A stretch of 25,075 nt of DNA from positions 1 through 25,075 of the forward strand of contig JAEYWA010000169.1 of assembly GCA_023431385.1 (NCBI GenBank), given 5' to 3'. Of the stretch, positions 16,458 to 23,871 are shown in pieces. The translations under genes were made by a program, and so were the position numbers. The number at the start of each line of letters is the position of its first letter. The stretch's first letter is position 1. Source of the stretch: Bacillota bacterium (GTDB lineage Bacteria; Bacillota; Clostridia; Acetivibrionales; DSM-1351). The notes beneath the pieces were generated by a model, which saw only the letters and a program-made list of their open reading frames with translations, was not told the origin of the DNA and ran no database searches.

Positions 16458-17588
16458 TTAATTTTGTGACAAGAATATGTTTTTAATATACTCACTTGTT
16501 ATAAGATGTGATGTACCTATAATACCTGGTTCATCACATTTGCGCATATCAATATTTACATCTAAAACAGACAATTTTTGGAACTGATCAGAGACTGCTA
16601 CTACTAATTCTTTTCCTAACATATCAACAATGATACCTCCAAGAACAACATGGTTTACATCAACTACACTAATTATATTTAGTATTGTTCTTCCGAGATA
16701 AGGAGCAATATAATCAATAATTTCGTTAACATTGGATTTACTTTTAACTCTGTTTTCAAAATCACTATATTTAGATAATAATGCATGGAGATTTATTAAT
16801 GATTCTAAAGAGCCAGGTAAACCCTCAGAAGACTTAAAATTATCATCGTAAACAAGGTAGCCGATTTCCCCGGCTACGAAATGCTTACCAAAGCGCAATT
16901 TTCCATCAAGGATAATTCCGCTCCCAAGACCAGTACCTAATGATATATAAACTAAGTCTTCTTTTTTTAGATTTCTGGTGATAAATTCTCCTATAGCTGC
17001 TGCATTAACATCGTTACATACGTAAACTGATATATTTAATGCTTCCTTGATTTTTTCGGTTATATTCTGTAATGGATATGTATTATATACTCCAACAAGC
17101 GGTCCCAATCTTATCTCATCATTATCCAAGTCCACTGCACCGGGAAGACCAATACCTATCCCATGAATTTTGTTCCTTGGTATTCCGGACTCATTAATTA
17201 GAGCCTCAGCATTCTCTATAAGGATATGTGTTACCACATTTTCAAAATCGTTTTGAACATGTATTGTTTTTTTCAGAATAACTTCGCTGTTAACATTAAC
17301 TATTCCCATTTTGAGATAATCACCTTCGTACTCTACACCAATGGAATAAGTGAAGTTAGGATTAAATTTTAGCAGTTGAGGTTTTCTGCCAAGAGCTGAC
17401 TGACCCTCTCCGGCATTAATTATGAAACCTTTATCACATAAATAGTTTGTTATCTTAAGAACAGTAGGGGCACTTATACCTGTAAGCTGTGTTATTTCAG
17501 AACGAGAAATTTCGCCTACGCTTGCTATTAGATCAAATACTGTTTTTCGATTCATATCTCTTAAATTAGAAGCTATATAAGGTTTCAT
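16458..17588 (-). CDS. ROK family transcriptional repressor (NagC/XylR type)
   Basis: A 376-residue regulator. The N-terminal winged helix-turn-helix (ISRSEITQLTGISAPTVLKITNYL, about 27-51) is followed by LGRKPQLL and a ROK domain. The start of the ROK domain reads VGVEYEGDYLKMGIVN, lacking the DxGxT phosphate motif, so kinase activity is not expected, although CNDVNAA and SLGTGLGSG remain and could bind sugar. The Cys zinc motif is absent. It is transcribed toward the PIG-L gene 179 bases away. A consensus promoter with an operator-like sequence lies just upstream, fitting autoregulation, and the same operator sequence stands before the PIG-L gene. ATG 17588 is the first start after that promoter; its ribosome binding site is weak. 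The effector is probably a sugar released from extracellular glycans (inference). Confidence 0.88.
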   Translation of the reverse strand: MKPYIASNLRDMNRKTVFDLIASVGEISRSEITQLTGISAPTVLKITNYLCDKGFIINAGEGQSALGRKPQLLKFNPNFTYSIGVEYEGDYLKMGIVNVNSEVILKKTIHVQNDFENVVTHILIENAEALINESGIPRNKIHGIGIGLPGAVDLDNDEIRLGPLVGVYNTYPLQNITEKIKEALNISVYVCNDVNAAAIGEFITRNLKKEDLVYISLGTGLGSGIILDGKLRFGKHFVAGEIGYLVYDDNFKSSEGLPGSLESLINLHALLSKYSDFENRVKSKSNVNEIIDYIAPYLGRTILNIISVVDVNHVVLGGIIVDMLGKELVVAVSDQFQKLSVLDVNIDMRKCDEPGIIGTSHLITSEYIKNIFLSQN

Positions 17589-17638
17589 AATTTACTCACT
17601 ATATATTATTTATTTTAATGAACGATATATTAAAAGAC

Positions 17639-17654
17639 ATTTATTAATTAATTT
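17639..17654. promoter_or_regulatory. Putative ROK operator over the ROK transcription start
   Basis: ATTTATTAATTAATTT is identical to 16354-16369 and lies directly downstream (minus strand) of the -10 box at 17656-17661, where bound repressor would block transcription start. Confidence 0.5.
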
Positions 17655-17655
17655 A

Positions 17656-17684
17656 ATTATATAACCGTATTATGGTAATGTCAA
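17656..17684 (-). promoter_or_regulatory. Consensus sigma-A promoter of the ROK repressor gene
   Basis: On the minus strand TTGACA (17684-17679) and TATAAT (17661-17656) are separated by exactly 17 bases, a perfect match to the housekeeping consensus. The first codon lies about 68 bases downstream. The remaining gap to 17835 holds no recognisable feature. Confidence 0.85.
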
Positions 17685-17835
17685 CCTTCTAATTATTTAT
17701 TTTAAATTCTATGCACCCCTCCAAAACGGTCTATATGCAAGGAATTGGTCGATATCCATAGTACTAGAAATTTAAGAAGAATATGGATACAATGATGCAG
17801 GAAAGACCTATTATGTTAACCTATTAATCCTGTTA

Positions 17836-17864
17836 TTGACAAACTAACAACTGTTAGATAAAAT
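17836..17864 (+). promoter_or_regulatory. Sigma-A promoter of the TetR-hydrolase operon
   Basis: TTGACA at 17836-17841 and TAAAAT at 17859-17864 are spaced by 17 bases, about 92 bases before the TetR start. It is overlapped by the operator pair described next. Confidence 0.8.
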
Positions 17865-17882
17865 ATACCTAACAATTGTTAG
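17844..17882. promoter_or_regulatory. Twin palindromic operators, probably for the TetR regulator
   Basis: CTAACAACTGTTAG at 17844-17857 fills the spacer between the -35 and -10 boxes, and CTAACAATTGTTAG at 17869-17882 covers the start region. Both share arms CTAACA/TGTTAG; their centres are 25 bp apart. This is the arrangement expected for an autoregulating TetR-family repressor. Confidence 0.75.
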
Positions 17883-17956
17883 TTTGATTAGAGGATTAGT
17901 GTAATCATTCGTAAGGGTAGTTATAAACAACTGTATGAGGGGAGTAATAAATAGAA

Positions 17957-18574
17957 ATGAACAGTAATGAACAGGGAACTAAGGAAAAGATTCTGACCGC
18001 AGCCCTTGAAATGTTTTCGGTGAACGGGTTTACCTCCGTCTCCATCAGGGATATCGGTAAAGCAGTTGGTATAAAGGAGAGCTCCATATATTATCACTTC
18101 AGAAACAAGGAGGATATTCTGCAAACAATTCTGGATGAAGCTGATAAAATGGCGCAGATAAAGAAGGATAACTTTAATGAAGCATTGCAAACTGTTTCAA
18201 CAATAAAATGTGAGGAATTCGTACAGGTGGGCATTGAGTATGTTAACGGGTATCTGTTGAAGGAAAGAATTCTAAAATTGCTGCGAATGCTTATGATTGA
18301 AAAGCAAAGGAACGAGAAGGCAGCTGCAATTTATCAAAAGCTTCTTATCACAACTCCTGTTGAGCACCACAAAAATGTTTTTAGCTATATGATGGATATA
18401 GGATGCATCAAAAAGGACCATCCTGATTTGATGGCTGCAGAATACCAATCAATCATTCTATATGTTTTTCATAATTATTTTTCGGGCCCTGAGGCGACAG
18501 CTGAGGAGGTAAAAGCAGCAGCTCTCAATGAACTCACAATATTATTGAATCGTTTTTTCGCAAGATATTTTTAA
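17957..18574 (+). CDS. TetR/AcrR family transcriptional regulator
   Basis: A 205-residue cytoplasmic repressor. The N-terminal helix-turn-helix covers about residues 10-55 (ILTAALEMFSVNGFTSVSIR, then IGIKESSIYYHFRNKEDIL), which is the classic TetR pattern. The C-terminal all-helical ligand and dimer domain is not diagnostic. ATG 17957 lies about 13 bases after GGGGAG, a slightly long spacing. The gene follows a promoter containing two matching palindromes, consistent with self-repression. Its stop is 15 bases ahead of the alpha/beta hydrolase, so both form an operon and the regulator probably responds to a substrate or toxin handled by the hydrolase. Confidence 0.93.
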   Translation: MNSNEQGTKEKILTAALEMFSVNGFTSVSIRDIGKAVGIKESSIYYHFRNKEDILQTILDEADKMAQIKKDNFNEALQTVSTIKCEEFVQVGIEYVNGYLLKERILKLLRMLMIEKQRNEKAAAIYQKLLITTPVEHHKNVFSYMMDIGCIKKDHPDLMAAEYQSIILYVFHNYFSGPEATAEEVKAAALNELTILLNRFFARYF

Positions 18575-18589
18575 AGGAGGGGTAAAGTA

Positions 18590-19480
18590 ATGAAAATTTA
18601 CAGAACGCAAAAAGCAAAGCAAAGAATTTTGTCGACCTATGACCGCTTACTTGAGGAGTGGGGTGTCGAGCTGACACAGACAGATATTCCTACACGGTAT
18701 GGAAGTACCAATGTTAATATTTGGGGTGACGTTGACGCACCTCCCGTCCTCCTATTTCACGGCGTTGGTGATGACTCTGCGCTAATGTGGATTTATAATG
18801 ATGCCGCCCTTGCGCCTCACTTCAGGCTTTATGCAGTTGATACTCTGGGAGGGCCCGGAAAAAGTGTACCTGATAGTGGTTATAATAAAGAGTTTGACGA
18901 TGGGTTATGGATAGATGATGTACTTGACGGCCTGGGGCTGAAGAAGGTTAATATTGCAAGTGTTTCACATGGAGGATACATGGCTCAGTACTATACTCTT
19001 GTGAGGCCGGAACGTGTGGAAAAGGTGGTTTGTATGGCATCAAGCGTACCCTCCGGGGCTGCAGGAAGCCCCATGAAAAATATGATTAGGGTATTTTTCC
19101 CCGAGTTCCTATTTCCAACAAAAAACAATATTAAGAAGCTTTTGGTCAAGCTTTCCGGAAAAAATAGTGCTGCCTTTACTGAGAACTCATTGATTTATGA
19201 GCATTTTATATACTTATTACGTGGTTATAACAATATGGCTATGGGTTACCATAAAGTTAAAGTCTTTACAGATGAGCAAATAGAATGCATACGAGGTAAA
19301 ACTCTATTTTTGGTGGGGGAGAAAGATCCCTTTGCTGTACTTGGAGGGAAAGCGGAGCTGCTAAAATACAAAATGAATACCCGTTTCTTTGACGATGTAG
19401 GACATGGCATTAACCACGAAATACCAGATGAAATTAACGCTATAATTATAGATTATTTTTTAACGAGTGAACCTGCATAG
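18590..19480 (+). CDS. Alpha/beta hydrolase
   Basis: A 296-residue cytoplasmic alpha/beta-fold hydrolase, probably an esterase-like enzyme. It has the oxyanion motif FHGVGDD (56-62), strand AVDTLGGPGKS (82-92), the nucleophile elbow SVSHGG with Ser126 (the usual first Gly is Ser124), Asp246 in VGEKDPF and His272 in VGHG, giving a full Ser-Asp-His triad. ATG 18590 follows AAAGGAGGGG. It is co-transcribed with the TetR gene and probably expressed only when that repressor is released. The substrate cannot be predicted. Confidence 0.9.
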   Translation: MKIYRTQKAKQRILSTYDRLLEEWGVELTQTDIPTRYGSTNVNIWGDVDAPPVLLFHGVGDDSALMWIYNDAALAPHFRLYAVDTLGGPGKSVPDSGYNKEFDDGLWIDDVLDGLGLKKVNIASVSHGGYMAQYYTLVRPERVEKVVCMASSVPSGAAGSPMKNMIRVFFPEFLFPTKNNIKKLLVKLSGKNSAAFTENSLIYEHFIYLLRGYNNMAMGYHKVKVFTDEQIECIRGKTLFLVGEKDPFAVLGGKAELLKYKMNTRFFDDVGHGINHEIPDEINAIIIDYFLTSEPA

Positions 19481-19590
19481 ATCACAAAAAGGAGAGAAGA
19501 AAATAATTCACCCTTTAATATATTAATACTAACTCCGATATTATTAATTAGAGTACTAAATTTGTATAAAAATATAATTTGGAGTTTAAT

Positions 19591-20058
19591 ATGGATTTAA
19601 CAAGCTGTTACTCCGACTTAAAGGCTTCCCTTGAAGCATTAAGTAAGGAAAATATCACTGATTTATCCTACCTGCATGATAGAATAATGGTGAAATTGCA
19701 GATATTCATGTATACCAACAAGCTTGATATGGATGATCATAGCAAGCTGCTAATTACATTGTCGTCCGAAATAGAAAATTTGGAAACAAGTAATTCAATA
19801 GCTAAGTCAAAGGGATTAACATCGCTGACCATTTCTGGTATGGCTTTAATGTTTACTTTGGTGGCACTTATTGAAATCGGAATAAATGCAATGTTAATAT
19901 ATACAATATTCTGCGGAGTTTTGGTGTTCTTATTATGTATGTTGGAGATTACATCAACGGCACAGCAAAGTGATACGAGGAAGAAAATAATATATAAAAT
20001 GTGCTTGGAAATACTTGACAAGGAAATTGAAAAACTGGATACTGTATATTTGGTATAA
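19591..20058 (+). CDS. Small membrane protein of unknown function
   Basis: A 155-residue protein I do not recognise. The first ~75 residues are polar and probably helical (repeated L and K/E/D spacing), then two membrane helices follow closely (SLTISGMALMFTLVALIEIG and NAMLIYTIFCGVLVFLLCML), then a charged tail. This resembles small two-helix proteins with a cytoplasmic helical head. ATG 19591 is chosen because TTTGGAG lies 6 bases upstream; an in-frame TTG at 19579 has no such site. Part of its 3' end is copied at 22303-22330, beyond the AraC/VOC/DUF5131 block, so this gene marks the left junction of that insertion. Confidence 0.7.
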   Translation: MDLTSCYSDLKASLEALSKENITDLSYLHDRIMVKLQIFMYTNKLDMDDHSKLLITLSSEIENLETSNSIAKSKGLTSLTISGMALMFTLVALIEIGINAMLIYTIFCGVLVFLLCMLEITSTAQQSDTRKKIIYKMCLEILDKEIEKLDTVYLV

Positions 20059-20095
20059 AATGCTATTGTTCATTTGAACTTAATTTGAAATGAGG
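19948..20095 (+). repeat. Left copy of a segmental direct repeat bounding the AraC-VOC-DUF5131 block
   Basis: A 28-base segment at 19948-19975 (inside the small membrane protein gene) recurs exactly at 22303-22330, and a 21-base segment at 20058-20078 recurs exactly at 22330-22350. Homology continues loosely to ATGAGG at 20090-20095. Between the two blocks this copy holds 82 extra bases, the gene's 3' end, missing on the right. Confidence 0.85.
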
Positions 20096-20150
20096 GATAG
20101 TAAGAATTATTTCCTGTGAAGTTTCACTTTTAAAGCATGGAGTGGACTAT

Positions 20151-20972
20151 TTGATTACTAAAAATAATAGGCATTTCAATATGTATCCCTCACATGTGGG
20201 ATTAAGAAAATATATTCTATATTACAATATCGTATTTCCATCAAGTGATACGTTCATGGCAAACTATACGCTCATGCCTAATGCTTGCGGAACATTGTCG
20301 CTTGCTTTCGATGGAGCCAATGTAATTGCCGAACTATGGGGAGCGTCACTGACACCTGTTTTATTAGGAATGGAACCAAATAGTTACCAAGTCCTTCTGC
20401 TAATTCAGCTTTCACCCTATGGTTTGTATCAAATCACAAATAAAAGCCAAGCAGAGTTTGCAGACAAACGCCTAACGCTTGAATACATTGATAATGAGCT
20501 TTTCAATGCGCTACATCAAGCATTTGAAGTGTCAGAAACAGTAATAGATTTGGTAAATGCTTGCGATAAAATTTTATATAGGCGTATGGAAAAGCACGTT
20601 GTTTCGAAAGCTTTACTGTTAGCGACTACAGTGATTTCTGAAAATCATGGGGATATTCAAGTGAAAGAAGTCGCCCGACAATCCGGTTATAGCGAGCGAC
20701 AGCTAAACCGTTTGTTTCTTACGCAAATCGGAATGAATATTAAAAACTATACACGTTTAACTCGCTTTAATTATGTATTAAAACATATTCAAACAACGCC
20801 ATGCTTTCTAGCAACATTATCACAACAAGCTGGATATTTCGACCAAGCTCATTTTGATAAAGATTTTAAATCCATAAGTGGTGTTACCCCTCAAAAATAT
20901 TTGAAAACTATGTCTGATTTTTACTATGACGGAATGGAGATATTCAATACAATTTCCTCAGAGGAGGAATGA
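20151..20972 (+). CDS. AraC family transcriptional regulator
   Basis: About 273 residues. The N-terminal part (PSHVGLRKYILYYNIVFPS, ANYTLMPNACGTLSLAFDG) resembles the DUF6597-type sensor domain of AraC regulators, and the C-terminal ~100 residues carry two helix-turn-helix units: IQVKEVARQSGYSERQLNRL and FLATLSQQAGYFDQAHFDKD followed by GVTPQKYLK, the AraC signature. TTG 20151 has GGAG 8 bases upstream and is preferred; GTG 20142 in the same frame is possible. The stop is 3 bases before the VOC gene, so they are co-transcribed. It may activate its own small operon. Arginine codons CGN are more common here than in neighbouring genes, hinting at transfer. Confidence 0.88.
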   Translation: MITKNNRHFNMYPSHVGLRKYILYYNIVFPSSDTFMANYTLMPNACGTLSLAFDGANVIAELWGASLTPVLLGMEPNSYQVLLLIQLSPYGLYQITNKSQAEFADKRLTLEYIDNELFNALHQAFEVSETVIDLVNACDKILYRRMEKHVVSKALLLATTVISENHGDIQVKEVARQSGYSERQLNRLFLTQIGMNIKNYTRLTRFNYVLKHIQTTPCFLATLSQQAGYFDQAHFDKDFKSISGVTPQKYLKTMSDFYYDGMEIFNTISSEEE

Positions 20973-20975
20973 AAA

Positions 20976-21431
20976 ATGAAATATAAAGGTTGTCTTTTAG
21001 CGGTTAAGGATATATCCGCATCTAAACATTTTTATGCAAAGGTGCTTCATCAAAACGTCATAATGGATATTGGTGGACATGTAACCTTTGAGGGCTTTTC
21101 TCTACAACAAGGCTATACTGAACTCGTTGGATTAGCAGTCGATAGTGTGAAAGAACAGTCACATAACTTTCAAGTTTATTTTGAAGTAGAAGATTTAGAC
21201 AGAGTGTATTCCGAAATGAAAAGCATATCCGACTTACAATGGGTGCATGGAATAAAGGAATACCCGTGGGGGCAGCGTGACATTCGAGTATATGACCCGG
21301 ACAAGCATATTGTAGAGCTTGCAGAGGATATGAATACCGTTATAAAACGCTTTTTAAGTCAGGGTATGTCAGCTGATGAAGTTGCTAAGCGTACTATGTT
21401 TCCCCTTGAAGTTGTGAAGCAGTATGCGTAG
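20976..21431 (+). CDS. VOC/glyoxalase-fold protein
   Basis: A 151-residue vicinal-oxygen-chelate protein related to glyoxalase and antibiotic-resistance proteins (bleomycin, fosfomycin types). Landmarks are VKDISASKHFYAKVL at the start, YFEVEDLDRVYSEM in the second half and the metal-side motif RVYDPDKHIVELAED. A C-terminal tail of about 30 residues (KRFLSQGMSADEVAKRTMFP) looks like a small helix-turn-helix add-on that is not part of the core fold. ATG 20976 follows GAGGAGG. It is tightly coupled to the AraC gene. Function (binding or modifying a small toxic molecule) is inferred from the family only. Confidence 0.85.
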   Translation: MKYKGCLLAVKDISASKHFYAKVLHQNVIMDIGGHVTFEGFSLQQGYTELVGLAVDSVKEQSHNFQVYFEVEDLDRVYSEMKSISDLQWVHGIKEYPWGQRDIRVYDPDKHIVELAEDMNTVIKRFLSQGMSADEVAKRTMFPLEVVKQYA

Positions 21432-21449
21432 TGCTTTGATAAAGGACAC

Positions 21450-21479
21450 ATGGCAGCTTTGGAAAGTCAAAGCTGCCAT
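21450..21479 (+). promoter_or_regulatory. Perfect 11-bp stem-loop after the VOC gene
   Basis: ATGGCAGCTTT (21450-21460) and AAAGCTGCCAT (21469-21479), loop 8 bases, 18 bases past the stop codon. No T-run follows, so it may be a weak terminator or RNA-stability element. A second pair, GGGTTTT (21513-21519) with AAAACCC (21539-21545), lies in the leader of the next gene. Confidence 0.5.
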
Positions 21480-21566
21480 ATTGCCCTGAAACTATAAGAC
21501 ATTATAACTAACGGGTTTTGAGTCTTGTTTACGGCAATAAAACCCTAAAAATCAGGGGGGATGCCT

Positions 21567-22289
21567 ATGTATTGGGAGCCATGGACAGGTTGTTACAAAA
21601 TAAGTGATGGCTGCACAAATTGTTATTTTTATGGGTCACATGCGAAACGGTATGGTCAAAATACAATACAAAAAACAGATAAATTTGATTGGCCTGTAAG
21701 GAAAAATTCAAAAGGCGAATACAACATTAAGGGGAACAAAATCCTAGCGACTTGCTTTGCGACGGACTTTTTCCTTCCCGAAGCTGACGAATGGCGTAAA
21801 GAAGTTTGGGAGATCATCAAGGAAAGAACCGACATAGAATTTCTGATTTTAACAAAGCGAATTGACCGTTTCCTTGAATCGCTTCCATCAGATTGGGGCA
21901 CAGGATATGACAATGTAAATATCGGATGTACTGTTGAAAATCAAAAATTAGCCGATGAGAGACTTCCGTTGTTTTTGTCCTATCCGGTAAAGCGACGTTT
22001 TATCGCTTGCGCTCCGCTTTTAGAAGAAATTAATTTGACACCGTATCTTTATGGAGTAGACCATGTTACCGTCGGTGGTGAAACAGGGCGAGACGCGCGT
22101 GAATGTGATTACGATTGGGTGCTTGGTATCCGCGAACAATGCGTAAAAGCAAATATAACATTTTGGTTCAAAAATACAGGCACATTTTTAAAACGTGACG
22201 GTGTAGTAAAAAAAATAAATCCATTCAAGCAAACCAGTATGGCGAAAGAGTTTTGTATAGACATTTCAGATGGGAAAAGGTTGTTTTGA
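21567..22289 (+). CDS. DUF5131 (phage Gp37/Gp68-like, PF07505) protein
   Basis: About 240 residues. The N-terminus YWEPWTGCYKISDGCTNCYF gives the three-cysteine pattern Cys9, Cys16, Cys19 of this family, which resembles radical-SAM-type iron-sulfur sites. Other family blocks are FATDFFLPEADEWRKEVW, FLILTKRIDRF, NVNIGCTVENQKLADERL and HVTVGGETGRDARECDYDWV. Function is not established; members occur in phages and mobile regions, sometimes with a dedicated partner gene, which is not seen here. ATG 21567 is preferred since AGGGGGG lies 6 bases upstream; ATG 21561 would touch that site. Codon use (CGN arginine, GCG alanine) differs from neighbours. It is the last gene before the right copy of the direct repeat. 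Confidence 0.85.
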   Translation: MYWEPWTGCYKISDGCTNCYFYGSHAKRYGQNTIQKTDKFDWPVRKNSKGEYNIKGNKILATCFATDFFLPEADEWRKEVWEIIKERTDIEFLILTKRIDRFLESLPSDWGTGYDNVNIGCTVENQKLADERLPLFLSYPVKRRFIACAPLLEEINLTPYLYGVDHVTVGGETGRDARECDYDWVLGIREQCVKANITFWFKNTGTFLKRDGVVKKINPFKQTSMAKEFCIDISDGKRLF

Positions 22290-22302
22290 TAGAACTCTAC
22301 AT

Positions 22303-22376
22303 ATTACATCAACGGCACAGCAAAGTGATAAATGCTATTGTTCATTTGAAACTGAATTAGAGATAAAGAAATGAGG
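22303..22376 (+). repeat. Right copy of the segmental direct repeat
   Basis: Repeats 19948-19975 exactly at 22303-22330 and 20058-20078 exactly at 22330-22350, but without the 82 bases between them. It then continues imperfectly to ATGAGG at 22371-22376, after which the two flanks diverge. This marks the right junction of the AraC-VOC-DUF5131 block. Confidence 0.85.
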
Positions 22377-22508
22377 TTATTCAATGCTTGTATATTAGAC
22401 AAAAAAAGCGGCAGATATATATAGCTTGAAGAAGGAGGGTTCTGTGGAGTAGATATTAATTATACTTCTGAAGCACATACAAAAGATATTAAGAATTGGC
22501 TCAAATAG
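22371..22508 (+). pseudogene. Short broken reading frame with an in-frame TAG
   Basis: From ATG 22371 the frame reads MRLFNACILDKKSGRYI, then TAG at 22422-22424, then continues in frame LEEGGFCGVDINYTSEAH and ends at TAG 22506-22508. The protein-like composition on both sides of the stop suggests a decayed small gene; no family is recognised. It begins exactly where the right repeat ends, so it may have been the original downstream neighbour of the small membrane protein gene. Confidence 0.35.
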
Positions 22509-22587
22509 GAGCATGCTGGCAACCTTGATTCAAGTCATTTAGCTTGATTTTAAAAGAACATATAATATTTAATGTGATGTAAAATAG

Positions 22588-22621
22588 AAGCTGAAGTATA
22601 TACATATACTTCGGCTTTTTT
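22588..22621 (+). terminator. Rho-independent terminator
   Basis: Arms AAGCTGAAGTATA (22588-22600) and TATACTTCGGCTT (22605-22617) pair over 13 bp with one T-G pair, loop 4, followed by TTTTTT (22616-22621). It closes the region before the alcohol dehydrogenase gene. Confidence 0.85.
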
Positions 22622-22748
22622 GTAACTAATCATATATCTAATCTAATACCATATCTATAATATACTTATTTTGTACAAGCCTCCAACTTAAGTTTGATAA
22701 TAGTTTGATATAAAATTAACAATAATATATACTTAAAGACAGTTGCTT

Positions 22749-22785
22749 AACATAACATGTGATTGGGCAACATTATGTTTATAAT
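22749..22785 (+). promoter_or_regulatory. Inverted repeat and -10 box upstream of the alcohol dehydrogenase
   Basis: AACATAA (22749-22755) and TTATGTT (22773-22779) are reverse complements directly abutting TATAAT at 22780-22785. No good -35 box is seen at the right spacing, which suggests activator dependence or an alternative use. The rest of the 22622-22803 gap is AT-rich and featureless. Confidence 0.4.
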
Positions 22786-22818
22786 ATAGCTAATCTATAG
22801 CAAATGGAGGAGAAATAT

Positions 22819-23871
22819 ATGAGAGGTTATGCTTTTATTGAGCCAGGAAAAATTGAGTATGTAGAGAAGCCTATTCCAACATGCGGGGATACCGATGCAA
22901 TTGTTAAGCCAACAGTTATTGCTGCCTGCTCGTCTGATGTACATTCAGTAAATATGGGAATATGTCCTCCGAACACTATTTTAGGGCATGAAGGAATTGG
23001 TGTAATTACAGAGATCGGTAGCAAGGTAACTGACTTTAAACCGGGAGATAAGGTTATTATTCCGGCTGTTACACCTGATTGGAAAACAAGGGAAGTCCAG
23101 TATGGCATGTCACAACACAGCGGCGGTATGCTAAAGGGTATTAATCTGTCCAGCTATGCCGACGGCCTGTTTGCAGAATATACATTGATTCGTCACGCTG
23201 ATATGAATCTGGCTAAAATACCTGAGGGCATGGATTTAAAGTCTGCCTGTCTGATTGGTGATATGGTTACAACAGGATTTCATGGAGCTGAACTGGCTGA
23301 TATCACATTCGGAGATACAGTGGTTGTAATAGGAATTGGTCCTGTGGGCTTAATGTCAGTTGCAGGAGCAAAACTCAAGGGTGCTGGAAGAATATTAGCC
23401 GTAGGAACTCGTCCTAAGTGTATTGAAGTTGCTAAAGAATATGGTGCAACTGATATAATCAGCTATAAAAAAGGCGATATAGTTGAACAGGTGATGGCTT
23501 TGACAAATGGAATGGGAGCTGATTGCGTAATCATTGCCGGTGGAGGAACCGAGGTACTGAATCAGGCTGTTATGATGACCAGACCTGGTGGAAACATATC
23601 CAATGTTAACATGTATGAAACTCTTGAAAACCTACCCATATCCTGCCCGGGATGGGGCTTCGGTATGGCACATAAAACAATAAAAGGTGGCTTGTGCCCC
23701 GGAGGTCGTGTAAGAATGGAAGCTCTGTCAAATATGGTTATGGCCGGACGTGTTGATCCATCCAGAATGGTTACACATGAGTTCAGAGGAATCGACGGTA
23801 TAGCTGAAGCTTATAAATTAATGGAGGCAAAGCCTGCTGATCTTATAAAACCGATTATATGGCTAGATTAA
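22819..23871 (+). CDS. adh: Zinc-dependent NADP(H) secondary alcohol dehydrogenase
   Basis: A 350-residue medium-chain dehydrogenase strongly like the isopropanol dehydrogenases of Clostridium beijerinckii and Thermoanaerobacter, which interconvert ketones and secondary alcohols (acetone/isopropanol, butanone/2-butanol) with NADPH. Catalytic zinc ligands are Cys37, His57 with Glu58 (LGHEG) and Asp148 (IGDMVTTGFHGAELAD). The Rossmann loop is GIGPVG (172-177), and GTRPK at 196-200 lies at the NADP-specifying position; a structural-zinc cysteine set is absent, as in those enzymes. AHKTIKGGLCPGGR is a hallmark near the C-terminus. ATG 22819 is chosen because GGAGG lies 8 bases upstream; ATG 22804 precedes that site. 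A terminator follows, so it is a single-gene unit with its own promoter region. Confidence 0.93.
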   Translation: MRGYAFIEPGKIEYVEKPIPTCGDTDAIVKPTVIAACSSDVHSVNMGICPPNTILGHEGIGVITEIGSKVTDFKPGDKVIIPAVTPDWKTREVQYGMSQHSGGMLKGINLSSYADGLFAEYTLIRHADMNLAKIPEGMDLKSACLIGDMVTTGFHGAELADITFGDTVVVIGIGPVGLMSVAGAKLKGAGRILAVGTRPKCIEVAKEYGATDIISYKKGDIVEQVMALTNGMGADCVIIAGGGTEVLNQAVMMTRPGGNISNVNMYETLENLPISCPGWGFGMAHKTIKGGLCPGGRVRMEALSNMVMAGRVDPSRMVTHEFRGIDGIAEAYKLMEAKPADLIKPIIWLD

